The translations under genes were made by a program, and so were the position numbers. DNA of 64,000 bases from Streptomyces sp. S.PNR 29 (lineage in GTDB: Bacteria > Actinomycetota > Actinomycetes > Streptomycetales > Streptomycetaceae). How positions within the stretch are numbered: the stretch's first letter is position 1; each line of letters begins with the position of its first letter. Positions 55,580-63,872 of the stretch are shown here, in pieces. The stretch is taken from NCBI RefSeq assembly GCF_030386795.1, contig NZ_JANUQM010000003.1, positions 434,001-498,000 on the forward strand. The letters run 5' to 3'. The notes under the pieces were generated by a model. The model worked only from the letters and a program-made list of their open reading frames with translations. It made no database searches and had not been told where the DNA came from.

Positions 55580-56695
55580 TCACAGCCAGCCGTTGCGCTT
55601 AAGCGTGCGGTGGATGCCCAGACAGATGGCCACCGTGATGCTCATGATCACCGGGTAGCCGTACCTCCAGTGCAGCTCGGGCATGTGCTCGAAGTTCATG
55701 CCGTACACCCCGCACACCATCGTCGGTACGGCGATGATCGCGGCCCACGAGGTGATCTTCCGCATGTCCTCGTTCTGCGCGACGGACGCCTGCGCGAGGT
55801 TGGCCTGGAGGATGGAGTTCAGCAGTTCGTCGAAGCCGATGACCTGCTCCTGCACCCGGGCCAGGTGGTCGGCGACGTCCCGGAAGTACTTCTGGATGTC
55901 CGGGTCGATCAGCCGCATCGGGCGCTCGCTGAGCAGCTGCATGGGGCGCAGCAGCGGCGACACCGCCCGCTTGAACTCCAGGACCTCACGCTTGAGTTGG
56001 TAGATCCGGCCGGCGTCCGTGCCGCGCGGCGTGCCCTTGCGGCCCGGCGAGAACACCTCCGTCTCCACCTCGTCGATGTCGTCCTGCATGGCGTCGGCCA
56101 CCGCGAGGTAGCCGTCGACGACGTGGTCGGCGATGGCGTGCAGCACGGCCGACGGGCCCTTGGCGAGCAGCTCGGGGTCGTCCTGCAGCCGGTGGCGCAG
56201 GCCCCGCAGCGAGCCCTGACCGCCGTGCCGGACGGTGATGAAGAAGTCCCGGCCGGTGAAGCACATGACCTCTCCGGTCTCGACGACCTCACTGTTGGCG
56301 TCGAGCTGCTCGTGCTCGACGTAGTGGATCGTCTTGAAGACGGTGAAGAGGGAGTCGTCGTAGCGCTCCAGCTTGGGCCGCTGGTGGGCCTGGATCGCGT
56401 CCTCCACGGCCAGCGGGTGCAGCCCGAACTCCCGGGCGATACCGGCGAATTCGGCCTCCGTCGGCTCGTGCAGACCGATCCACACGAAGCCTCCGTCGCG
56501 GCGCACCAGGCGCATCGCCTCGTGCGGGGTCAGCGGCGCGTCGGTCGTCAGGCGCCGGCCGTCCCGGTAGACGGCGCAGTCGACGACGGCGGAGGCGGTC
56601 GCGGGGTCGCGGGTGGCGTCGTACACGCCGCCGTCCTTGCGCAGTGAGACGCGGGACGGGCGGACCACGGCACGCAGGTCGCGGATCATCGACAT
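55580..56695 (-). CDS. corA: CorA-type magnesium/cobalt channel
   Basis: This 371-residue channel has a large cytoplasmic N-terminal domain and two C-terminal transmembrane helices. The selectivity-filter motif is YGMNFEHMPE, with Gly-Met-Asn at 332-334. A conserved basic end KRNGWL follows. GAAGGAG lies before the ATG at 56695. With the MgtE_N/CBS protein nearby, this part of the chromosome has a magnesium theme, also seen in mycobacteria (Rv1232c-Rv1239c). Confidence 0.95.
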   Translation of the reverse strand: MSMIRDLRAVVRPSRVSLRKDGGVYDATRDPATASAVVDCAVYRDGRRLTTDAPLTPHEAMRLVRRDGGFVWIGLHEPTEAEFAGIAREFGLHPLAVEDAIQAHQRPKLERYDDSLFTVFKTIHYVEHEQLDANSEVVETGEVMCFTGRDFFITVRHGGQGSLRGLRHRLQDDPELLAKGPSAVLHAIADHVVDGYLAVADAMQDDIDEVETEVFSPGRKGTPRGTDAGRIYQLKREVLEFKRAVSPLLRPMQLLSERPMRLIDPDIQKYFRDVADHLARVQEQVIGFDELLNSILQANLAQASVAQNEDMRKITSWAAIIAVPTMVCGVYGMNFEHMPELHWRYGYPVIMSITVAICLGIHRTLKRNGWL

Positions 56696-57035
56696 GGCAG
56701 GCTCCTTCGCAGGCGGGCAACGAAAGGCGCCGACGACGGGTGGAACTACCCGGAATGGGGACGTCCTGACTGCGGATGTTTGGCGCGTCCACAAAGCGGG
56801 GAGCACCGCACCGTCGCGGTGGCGAACTTCGCTACTGATTCAGCTGCCGATGCGCGTCAGCGCGTACGGCAGGCCAGACAGATCAGGCAAAACGAGACGA
56901 AGTGCTCTTCCGTAAGAAGGCGCGAGTGCGAGAGGTGGCAGCCAGCAGAGCCAGAGCAGCTACATCAGCGGGCGGAAGAGCGCGTGGTACTGCACGGTCG
57001 ACTTCGATCCATGACAGCCCCACCTCCTCCGGCCG

Positions 57036-57072
57036 GTCCCTCGTGAGGGACGTTCCATACCCCTGTAGGGGT
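57036..57072. promoter_or_regulatory. Two adjacent palindromes, one CsoR-like
   Basis: GTCCCTC-GT-GAGGGAC at 57036-57051 is a perfect 7+7 palindrome. ATACCCC-TGTA-GGGGT at 57057-57072 resembles the G-tract operators of CsoR/RcnR-family metal repressors. No copper or nickel gene is adjacent; the nearest downstream gene is the SUFU-domain gene. Confidence 0.35.
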
Positions 57073-57209
57073 TCCCCGTAGGGAGAGATTTCATCGCGTC
57101 GCGTCGGGGCCTGATGGCGACGTTTCTACGTGCTGCCCCGAAACCACCGGCTCAGAGTACCAGTCGCCCGTTGTGTCAAGGCGCCCCTTTGCCCGCTACT
57201 GACGAGTTC

Positions 57210-57221
57210 TATGCTCGCCAC
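57210..57221 (+). promoter_or_regulatory. Probable leaderless promoter of the SUFU gene
   Basis: TATGCT at 57210-57215 ends 6 bases before the ATG at 57222, without a ribosome-binding site. Confidence 0.5.
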
Positions 57222-57806
57222 ATGGCAGATGTTCTTCCTCTGGTCGAGGCCCGGTTGCGTACCGCGCTGGGCGAACCGGACGCACGCGCCGCGGTCACCT
57301 TCCTCGGCACGGACCGTATCGAGGTGCTCCGCTTCCACGAGGGCGACATCGTGCGCTACGCCACCCTCGGCATGTCCGCGCAGCCCATGGCGGACCCCAC
57401 CGCGGTGCTCGCCGACCCGGTCAAGGGGCCCCGGGCCGAACTGGTCCTCTCTGTGCGGACCGGCCTCGCCGACACCGACAAGGTGCTCCGGCCGCTGGCC
57501 GTGCTCGCCGCTTCCCCGCAGGTCGAGGGCGTGGTCGTGGCCCCCGGCGCCTCCCTCGACGTCGGCGAACCCCTGTGGCCCGGCGCCCCGTTCACCTCGG
57601 TCCTGGTCGCCGAGCCGGGCGGCCTGGTCGAGGACCTGGAACTGGACGCGCCCCTGGACCCCGTACGGTTCCTTCCCCTGCTGCCCATGACCCCGAACGA
57701 GGCCGCCTGGAAGCGGGTGCACGGCGCCCAGGCACTCCAGGAGCGGTGGCTCACGCAGGGGACGGACCTACGGGACCCCGCCCGCAGGTCCGTCCCGCTG
57801 GACTGA
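57222..57806 (+). CDS. SUFU-domain protein
   Basis: This 194-residue protein is built around a Suppressor-of-fused-like domain (RIEVLRFHEGDIVRYATLGMSAQPM near residue 25; FLPLLPMTPNEAAWKRVHG near 150). In bacteria such domains are known partly as immunity proteins of polymorphic toxin systems, but this one stands without a toxin gene and is probably a housekeeping actinobacterial member. The ATG at 57222 was chosen because homology and the -10 element agree; the longer frame is untranslated. Confidence 0.82.
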   Translation: MADVLPLVEARLRTALGEPDARAAVTFLGTDRIEVLRFHEGDIVRYATLGMSAQPMADPTAVLADPVKGPRAELVLSVRTGLADTDKVLRPLAVLAASPQVEGVVVAPGASLDVGEPLWPGAPFTSVLVAEPGGLVEDLELDAPLDPVRFLPLLPMTPNEAAWKRVHGAQALQERWLTQGTDLRDPARRSVPLD

Positions 57807-57846
57807 CCCGAAGTGACCGATCTCACCAACGTGTGGCCGGAATCCG

Positions 57847-59070
57847 TCAGTTGGCGAAGACGGCGACGCCGTCCTCCGTCGCGTGCCGGGGTGCCGGCTC
57901 CTCGGCCTCGTCGGTGAGGGCCTTGCGCCGTACGGCGACGACCGTCGCACCCGCCACCGCCGTGACCGCCGCGACCACGAACGGAATGCGGACGTCGGTC
58001 CACTCCTCGATCTTCGGGGCGCAATACGGCGCGGCCGCCGCCGCGAACCACCGCACGAAGTTGTAGCCCGCGCTCGCCACGGGGCGCGGCGCGTCCGAGA
58101 CGCCGAGGGCCAGCTCGGTGTAGACGGTGTTGTTCACGCCGATGAAGGCGCCGGACAGGATCGTGCAGACGACGGCCGTGGCGTGGTCGCCGTAGCCGAG
58201 GACGAGCACGTCCGCCGCCAGCAGCACCAGTGAGCCGCCGAGCACCTTCAGCGAGCCGAACCGCTTCTGCAGGCGCGGCGCCACGATCACCGAGAAGACG
58301 GCGAGCAGCACGCCCCAGGCGAAGAACACGGCACCGGACCTGTACGGGCTCATGTTCAGCACGAACGGCGTGAAGGCCAGCACGGTGAAGAACGTGTAGT
58401 TGTAGAAGAACGCCGAGACCGCCGCGGAGGCGAGTCCGCCGTGGCCGAGCGCCTTCACCGGGTCCAGCAGCGAGGTCTTCCGCGCGGGCTTCGGCTGCTC
58501 CTTCAGGAACGCCGTGATGCACAGGAAGCCGACCGCCATCAGGAACGCCGTCCCGAAGAACGGATAGCGCCAGCTGGCGTCCCCGAGCAGCGCGCCCAGC
58601 AGCGGGCCGCACGCCATACCGAGGCCGAGGGCGGACTCGTAGAGCAGGATGGCCGCGGCGCTGCCGCCCGCCGCCGCGCCGACGATGACCGCGAGGGCCG
58701 TCGAGACGAACAGCGCGTTGCCGAGGCCCCATCCGGCCCGGTAGCCGACGAGTTGGGCGACCGAGCCGGACGTGCCCGCGAGGCCCGCGAAGACCACGAC
58801 GAGCGCCAGGCCGAGCAGCAGGGTCCTGCGCCCGCCGATCCGGCTGGAGACGAAGCCGGTCACCAGCATCGCGACGGCGGTGATGAGGAAGTACGAGGTG
58901 AAGAGCAGGGAGACCTGGCTGGCCGTGGCGTTCAGGCCCTGGGCGATGGACGGCAGGATCGGGTCGACGAGTCCGATGCCCATGAAGGCGACGACGGACG
59001 CGCCGGCGGTCGCCCACACGGCCTTCGGCTGCCGCAGGATGCCGCCGGCTCCCGTGTCGAGGGTGTCCAT
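57847..59070 (-). CDS. MFS exporter
   Basis: This 407-residue transporter has twelve predicted helices. The loop 2-3 motif GFVSSRIGGRRTLLLG and motif GYRAGWGLGNALFVSTALAVIVGA are those of drug/H+ antiporters of the major facilitator superfamily. I took the ATG at 59070, preceded by GGGAGA, over in-frame codons further upstream. The substrate is unknown. The promoter is embedded in an AT-rich operator-like segment, so expression is probably repressed until induced. Confidence 0.92.
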   Translation of the reverse strand: MDTLDTGAGGILRQPKAVWATAGASVVAFMGIGLVDPILPSIAQGLNATASQVSLLFTSYFLITAVAMLVTGFVSSRIGGRRTLLLGLALVVVFAGLAGTSGSVAQLVGYRAGWGLGNALFVSTALAVIVGAAAGGSAAAILLYESALGLGMACGPLLGALLGDASWRYPFFGTAFLMAVGFLCITAFLKEQPKPARKTSLLDPVKALGHGGLASAAVSAFFYNYTFFTVLAFTPFVLNMSPYRSGAVFFAWGVLLAVFSVIVAPRLQKRFGSLKVLGGSLVLLAADVLVLGYGDHATAVVCTILSGAFIGVNNTVYTELALGVSDAPRPVASAGYNFVRWFAAAAAPYCAPKIEEWTDVRIPFVVAAVTAVAGATVVAVRRKALTDEAEEPAPRHATEDGVAVFAN

Positions 59071-59111
59071 GCTTTCTCCCATCCCGACAAGAAGATGATT
59101 GGTGCATGCAC

Positions 59112-59141
59112 ACAATAAGTTAGAGTAGCTAATTAATGCAA
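59112..59141 (-). promoter_or_regulatory. AT-rich promoter and operator of the MFS gene
   Basis: On the minus strand TTGCAT (59136-59141) and TTATTG (59113-59118) are 17 bases apart, a near-consensus housekeeping promoter. The spacer contains the inverted repeat TTAG-N5-CTAA. The AT content is strikingly unlike the surroundings. This is the layout of a MarR- or TetR-family operator; no such regulator gene is adjacent. Confidence 0.6.
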
Positions 59142-59229
59142 ACTACATCTATCTTCCCGGATGGGCGGTTCCGTCCGGATGGGTGATCGTCCTTGACGTG
59201 GCGGCGCGGGGGTAGGACCGTGGGGCCCT

Positions 59230-59871
59230 ATGAGGGGCGAACCCAGTTGCCCGAAGTGTGGTGGCCGGGTCAGGGCTCCCGGTCTCTTCGCCGATTCCTG
59301 GCAGTGTGACGTGCACGGAGCCGTGTATCCGCTGCAGCCCGTGATCCCGCCCAGCGTCGATGCGCTCACTGCCGTGGTGCGTCGCACGCAGGTGCCGGTG
59401 TGGATGCCCTGGCCGCTCCCGGTGGGCTGGTTGTTCACGGGCGTGACCTGCGCGGGGGACGACCGCAGCGGTGGCCGCGCCACCGCGGTGGCCTGCTCGG
59501 GGCCCGGCCCCCTCGGCGGCATCGGCGAACTGATCCTGGTGGCCGAGGAACTCGGCGTCGGCCTCGGCGCGCGGTACGCGGGTATCGACGCCCCGGACCC
59601 GGGGCCGTACATGAACGTCGAGAAGCCGCCCCAGGCCAAGGTCCTGGCCGCCGGACGCCCCACCCCGCTCTGGCATGTCGCCGGCACCCCGGACGACCGC
59701 GCGGTCTTCGCGGGCGAGGCGCTCGGCATGTGGCTGTGGGCCGTGGTCTGGCCCGAACAGTCGGGGCTGCTGATGTACGACGAGCTGGTGCTGGCGGATC
59801 TGCGAGAGGCGGGGGCCGAGGTGGAGCTCGTGCCGTGCGGCGCGCTTTCGCCGCGCTTGCTCGAACCGTAG
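59230..59871 (+). CDS. DUF6758-like zinc-ribbon protein
   Basis: This 213-residue cytosolic protein has an N-terminal zinc ribbon with Cys7, Cys10, Cys26 and His29 (CPKCGGRVRAPG and WQCDVHG), followed by a domain with WMPWPLPVGWLFTGV and EALGMWLWAVVWPEQSGLL. I know it only as a conserved streptomycete family of unknown function. The ATG at 59230 is the first in frame. A hairpin lies just after the stop. Confidence 0.82.
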   Translation: MRGEPSCPKCGGRVRAPGLFADSWQCDVHGAVYPLQPVIPPSVDALTAVVRRTQVPVWMPWPLPVGWLFTGVTCAGDDRSGGRATAVACSGPGPLGGIGELILVAEELGVGLGARYAGIDAPDPGPYMNVEKPPQAKVLAAGRPTPLWHVAGTPDDRAVFAGEALGMWLWAVVWPEQSGLLMYDELVLADLREAGAEVELVPCGALSPRLLEP

Positions 59872-59873
59872 TC

Positions 59874-59895
59874 CGCGGACCGTGCGGGGTCCGCG
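59874..59895 (+). terminator. Hairpin after the zinc-ribbon gene
   Basis: A perfect 8-bp stem (CGCGGACC with its complement) and 6-base loop, 2 bases after the stop codon. Confidence 0.55.
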
Positions 59896-59948
59896 TGCGG
59901 CGGCGCGCGTGGAACCCATATGTAGGGGGCACACAGCAGCTGCGGGTG

Positions 59949-59978
59949 TGACAGGGTGCGGAAAAATACGGTTATCCT
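59949..59978 (+). promoter_or_regulatory. Probable promoter of the PHP gene
   Basis: TGACAG (59949-59954) and TATCCT (59973-59978) are 18 bases apart in an AT-rich stretch. The start of translation at 60020 would leave a leader of about 35 bases. Confidence 0.55.
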
Positions 59979-60019
59979 TGAGCGTCCCTTCCGTCCCGTC
60001 ACCGCCTGGAGTCCGCGTC

Positions 60020-60877
60020 GTGCGCATCGATCTGCACACTCACTCCACCGCTTCCGACGGTACGGACACCCCGGCCGAGCTGGTCCGTAACGCCGCCGCG
60101 GCCGGGCTGGACGTCGTCGCGCTGACCGACCACGACACCACTCGCGGGCACGCCGAGGCCGTCGCCGCGCTGCCCGAGGGGCTCACGCTGGTCACCGGCG
60201 CGGAGCTCTCCTGCCGTATCGACGGCATCAGCATGCACATGCTGGCCTACCTCTTCGACCCCGAGGAGCCGGCGCTGCTCGCCGAGCGTGAGCTGGTGCG
60301 GGACGACCGGGTGCCGCGGGCCAAGGGGATGATCGCCAAGCTCAACGAGCTGGGCGTGCCGGTGACCTGGGAACAGGTGTCCCGGATCGCCGGTGACGGG
60401 TCCGTCGGACGGCCGCATGTCGCCTCCGCGCTGGTCGAGCTGGGTGTCGTACCCACCGTGAGCGACGCGTTCACGCAGGACTGGCTCGCCGACGGCGGCC
60501 GGGCCTTCGTGGAGAAGCACGAGACCGACCCCTTCGAGGCGATCCGGCTGATCAAAAGCGCGGGCGGAGTCGCGGTGTTCGCACACCCGGGCGCCGCCAA
60601 GCGGGGCCGTACGGTGCCGGAGTCGGCGATCGCCGAGATGGCCGCCGCCGGGCTGGACGGCGTCGAGGTCGACCACATGGACCACGACGCGGACACGCGG
60701 GCACGGCTGCGCGGGCTCGCGAAGGAGCTCGGGCTGCTGGTGACGGGGTCCAGCGACTACCACGGCAGCCGGAAGACGGTGGCCCTCGGCGAGTACACGA
60801 CGGACCCCGAGGTGTACGGGGAGATCACACGGCGGGCGTTCGGGGCGTTCCCCGTGCCGGGGGCCGGCGGGGTCTGA
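60020..60877 (+). CDS. PHP-domain phosphoesterase
   Basis: This 285-residue metal-dependent phosphoesterase has the four PHP motifs: DLHTHSTASDG (residues 4-14), LTDHDTTRG, the AHPG region (VAVFAHPGAAKRG) and the final SSDYHG. Similar enzymes cleave nucleoside 3',5'-bisphosphates or nanoRNA ends (YciV/RnaAM type). A GTG at 60020 with CTGGAG upstream is the start. marC follows on the same strand. Confidence 0.9.
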   Translation: MRIDLHTHSTASDGTDTPAELVRNAAAAGLDVVALTDHDTTRGHAEAVAALPEGLTLVTGAELSCRIDGISMHMLAYLFDPEEPALLAERELVRDDRVPRAKGMIAKLNELGVPVTWEQVSRIAGDGSVGRPHVASALVELGVVPTVSDAFTQDWLADGGRAFVEKHETDPFEAIRLIKSAGGVAVFAHPGAAKRGRTVPESAIAEMAAAGLDGVEVDHMDHDADTRARLRGLAKELGLLVTGSSDYHGSRKTVALGEYTTDPEVYGEITRRAFGAFPVPGAGGV

Positions 60878-61010
60878 GGCCCCTCGTCCACAGGTCCGTT
60901 CCCCGTACCGGCGCTGCCGGCTGTGCCCAGCGGTCGAGGCTCGATGCCGTCCACCGCGACGCGCCTCGCCTCCGATCGCGTTCGTTCCCGTCACCCCGCA
61001 AGGCCCCACC

Positions 61011-61616
61011 ATGTTCGACCTCGCCGTCTTCGGCTCCCTCTTCCTCACCCTCTTCGTCATCATGGATCCCCCTGGGATCACCCCGATCTTCCTCGCCCTG
61101 ACCGCCGGACGGCCCGGCAAGGTGCAGAAGCGGATGGCCTTTCAGGCCGTCTGTGTGGCCGGCGGCGTCATCGCCGTCTTCGGGCTGCTGGGGCATCAGA
61201 TCCTCGACTACCTGCACGTGTCCGTGCCGGCGCTGATGATCGCGGGCGGGCTGCTGCTGTTGCTGATCGCGCTCGACCTGCTCACCGGCAAGACCGACGA
61301 GCCGAAGCAGACCAAGGACGTCAACGTCGCGCTCGTACCGCTGGGCATGCCGCTGCTGGCCGGGCCGGGGGCGATCGTGTCGGTCATCCTCGCCGTGCAG
61401 AAGGCCCACGGCGTCGCCGCACAGGTGTCGGTATGGGCGGCGATCCTCGCCATCCATGTCGTGCTGTGGCTGGTGATGCGGTACTCGCTGCTGATCATCC
61501 GGGTCATCAAGGACGGCGGAGTGGTCCTGGTGACCCGGCTGGCGGGCATGATGCTCTCCGCGATCGCCGTGCAGCAGATCATCAACGGGGTCACCCAGGT
61601 GATCCGGGGGAGCTGA
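61011..61616 (+). CDS. MarC-family membrane protein
   Basis: This 201-residue protein has six predicted helices and the MarC/UPF0056 pattern (FVIMDPPGITPIFLALTAG; PLGMPLLAGPGAIVSVIL). The function is unknown; the old link with antibiotic resistance has not held. It follows the PHP gene by 133 bases. Its last 26 bases overlap the end of the convergent protease gene. Confidence 0.9.
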   Translation: MFDLAVFGSLFLTLFVIMDPPGITPIFLALTAGRPGKVQKRMAFQAVCVAGGVIAVFGLLGHQILDYLHVSVPALMIAGGLLLLLIALDLLTGKTDEPKQTKDVNVALVPLGMPLLAGPGAIVSVILAVQKAHGVAAQVSVWAAILAIHVVLWLVMRYSLLIIRVIKDGGVVLVTRLAGMMLSAIAVQQIINGVTQVIRGS

Positions 61617-63690
61617 GCACGGAGCCGATCTCCCTCGCCACCCCCGCGTGCCCGAGGTACTCGTCGATCTTGTGGGCGCGATCGCGGCCGTTGGCGACGG
61701 CCAGCTGGCTGAGCTTGCCCCAGCGCTCGTCCTCCAGCGGACAGCCGATGGCCACCGCGTCGGTGGGGCACCAGACGTTGACCCACTGGCGCAGCCTGCC
61801 GGGCCGGTGCGGACCGCCCGCCAGGAGCCGCCCGTTGACGGAGTCCAGGCCCAGCGGGCTGCCCGCGGTGACGAGCAGCGTCAGGTCGAGACCGTCCGGG
61901 AGCCGGGTGAGCAGGTCCATGCCGACGACGGTGCCCAGGCTGTGCGTGACCAGCACCAGTTCGCCGGCGGTGGGCATGGTCTCAAGGACGCTGTCCAGCA
62001 CCGCGTCGCGCACGCCCCGGTCGCCGAGGTACAGGTCGACGTCCCGGAGGAAGGTGGCGATGGTCCACTCGTCGACGTCGGTCCTGGCGGCCAGCCAGCT
62101 CAACGGCCGTTGCAGGGCGCCCACCAGCCCCGCCCCGAATCCCTCCGTGGTCTCCGGCCCGTCCTGGGGCATGCCCGCCCGGGTGGCCGCCTCATGGAGC
62201 ATCTGCTCGTAGGAGCCGGTGGGCGACTCCCGGGCGAACACCTGCGCCGCCGCCGCTGCGGCGGGGCCGGCCGCGCCGAGGCCGACCGCCCCGCTCACGC
62301 TCTCCCTCCCGCTCACCAGGGCGTCCAACCGGTCGCCGTAGAACGGGAACCAGACGTCCGCCGGGTCGAGGGGGACCATCGCCGCGAGGGTCAGCCCCCG
62401 GTTGAGGCCTGCCGTCCACGCCCGGCGCAGGTCGTCGGGAACCTGTCCCTGCTGGTCCCTGCCGTGCAGGAACACCAAGTGCCGCCGGCCGCCGAAGGCG
62501 GTGCTCCGCGCGCGGCTGCCGTGCCGCATGGCCTCGGCGGCGGTCGCCTCGCCGATGCCGCCCGGTGGCGGCACTGTCACAGCCGTCGCGGTGCGCTCGG
62601 GGGGCTCGGCGACGGGCCGTAGCGGTGACGGCGAGGGCCGGACCGGAGCGGCGGCCAGGCCCGAGTCCGGCCCCATCTCGGCCAGCAGCGCACGCCGCCC
62701 GGCATCGAGGTCCAGCCGCGCGAGGTGCGCCAGGATCGAGCTGATGCGGACGCCCTCGTTGGCGACCCAGTCGATCGCGTCGTCGCCGTCGCCTCGGTCC
62801 CACGGCCGGCCGTCCTTGCGCAGCACGCGCCCCTGGTCGTCCTTCTTCGGCACGCCGCTGTGGTGCAGGGCCACGACCTCCCACTGGTCGTTGAAGACCG
62901 GTGAGCCCGAGTTGCCGGGTCTGGTGTCGGTCTTGTAGTGGACGAAGTCGTCGAGCCGCACGAGCACGGCGTTGTCGCGCAGCGCGATCTCCTTCAGGCG
63001 CCCGTCCGGATGGCCGATGATGTTCACCTTCTCCCCGAGCACCACCTTGCCGAGCTGAACGCTGAGCCGGTTCCAGCCGAAGATCTCCCCCGGCAGGCGG
63101 CCGTCGGGGCTGGGCGCGACCGCGACCAGGGCGAAGTCCAGGCGTCTGTCCGCCGCGAAGAAGGTGTCGGGGTCGAACTCCAGCCGGACGACCGTGTCGG
63201 GGACGTTGTCGGCCGTGACCTGCGCGTTGAACTCCGCGAAGCAGTGGCGGGCGAAGTCCCCGTCGGGCAGGACGTGGTGGTTGGTCATCAGGAGCCGCGG
63301 CGAGACCAGGAAGCCGGTGCCGTGCGGGAGCTCCCGGCCCTCGCGGCGCAGGGTGATCCGGGCGACGGTGGCCCCGGCCCGGACCCCGCGCGGCAGGAAG
63401 CTCCAGGCCTGCAGTTCGTTGGACAGGTCGATGATGCGCTCGTTGGCGTCGGGCAGGTCCATGGCCTCGGCATGGATGCCGGCCACCACGGCCGAGGGCG
63501 ACAGCCCGCCCCGGTCGAGGATCCGGTCGGCGCGCACGGCGAGCGCCTCCGGGTCGTCCGGGAAGCGCACCCCCGCCGCCAGCCGGCCCTCGACCTGCTC
63601 GCGCTGCGCGGCGGAGTCCCGGTACCGCCGCGCGGCCTCCGCCGTGGCCTGCTCCTGCAACTCCTCGTTCGACCGACCCGTCACGGGCAT
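61591..63690 (-). CDS. Trypsin-like protease fused to an alpha/beta hydrolase
   Basis: This 699-residue soluble protein has no signal peptide. Residues 1-100 are mostly helical. Residues about 105-325 form a trypsin-like domain with His139 (TNHHVL), Asp185 (RRLDFALV) and Ser261 (RPGNSGSPV). After a Pro-rich linker (345-380), residues about 400-695 look like an alpha/beta hydrolase, with FLHGRDQQG near 410 and nucleophile Ser584 (VTHSLGTVVG); Asp and His in CPTDAVAI and DRAHKIDEYL could complete a triad. Two hydrolases in one cytosolic chain is unusual and resembles effector proteins of bacterial conflict systems, but this is inference. The ATG at 63690 was chosen by homology. Confidence 0.85.
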   Translation of the reverse strand: MPVTGRSNEELQEQATAEAARRYRDSAAQREQVEGRLAAGVRFPDDPEALAVRADRILDRGGLSPSAVVAGIHAEAMDLPDANERIIDLSNELQAWSFLPRGVRAGATVARITLRREGRELPHGTGFLVSPRLLMTNHHVLPDGDFARHCFAEFNAQVTADNVPDTVVRLEFDPDTFFAADRRLDFALVAVAPSPDGRLPGEIFGWNRLSVQLGKVVLGEKVNIIGHPDGRLKEIALRDNAVLVRLDDFVHYKTDTRPGNSGSPVFNDQWEVVALHHSGVPKKDDQGRVLRKDGRPWDRGDGDDAIDWVANEGVRISSILAHLARLDLDAGRRALLAEMGPDSGLAAAPVRPSPSPLRPVAEPPERTATAVTVPPPGGIGEATAAEAMRHGSRARSTAFGGRRHLVFLHGRDQQGQVPDDLRRAWTAGLNRGLTLAAMVPLDPADVWFPFYGDRLDALVSGRESVSGAVGLGAAGPAAAAAAQVFARESPTGSYEQMLHEAATRAGMPQDGPETTEGFGAGLVGALQRPLSWLAARTDVDEWTIATFLRDVDLYLGDRGVRDAVLDSVLETMPTAGELVLVTHSLGTVVGMDLLTRLPDGLDLTLLVTAGSPLGLDSVNGRLLAGGPHRPGRLRQWVNVWCPTDAVAIGCPLEDERWGKLSQLAVANGRDRAHKIDEYLGHAGVAREIGSVLSSPGSPG

Positions 63691-63812
63691 GGCACCCACC
63701 GTCCTGTTCTCGCTCCCGCTGTGTTCCTCAGCCAGTACTCGTCGGCGCGACCGGCACCGCAAGCCGAAGGGGTCCAACCGGTCCCACGGGGCCTCCCCGG
63801 GAGCGACAACAG

Positions 63813-63851
63813 CGGAGCCCCCGCTCGGCACCGATGCCGGCGGGGGCTCCG
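63813..63851 (-). terminator. Terminator of the right-edge gene
   Basis: A perfect 12-bp stem (CGGAGCCCCCGC with its complement) whose loop contains a further 5-bp hairpin, 22 bases past the minus-strand stop at 63873. Confidence 0.8.
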
Positions 63852-63872
63852 AAGTGTGTGAAAAGTCCGCGG

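Larger units (their letters stand above)
56696..57221. other. Gene-free divergent region between corA and the SUFU gene
   Basis: About 525 bases with no credible gene. It is less GC-rich than average near 56830-56960. I looked for a magnesium (M-box) riboswitch reading towards corA and saw none. Two palindromes are annotated separately at 57036-57072. Confidence 0.5.

Noticed and set aside
56696..56900. Possible magnesium (M-box) riboswitch leader for corA
   Set aside because: I could not find the conserved M-box core on the minus strand, and a normal ribosome-binding site lies directly before the gene.
56780..57046. Open frames between corA and the SUFU gene
   Set aside because: Codon use and composition are unlike the real genes, and no start signal is present.
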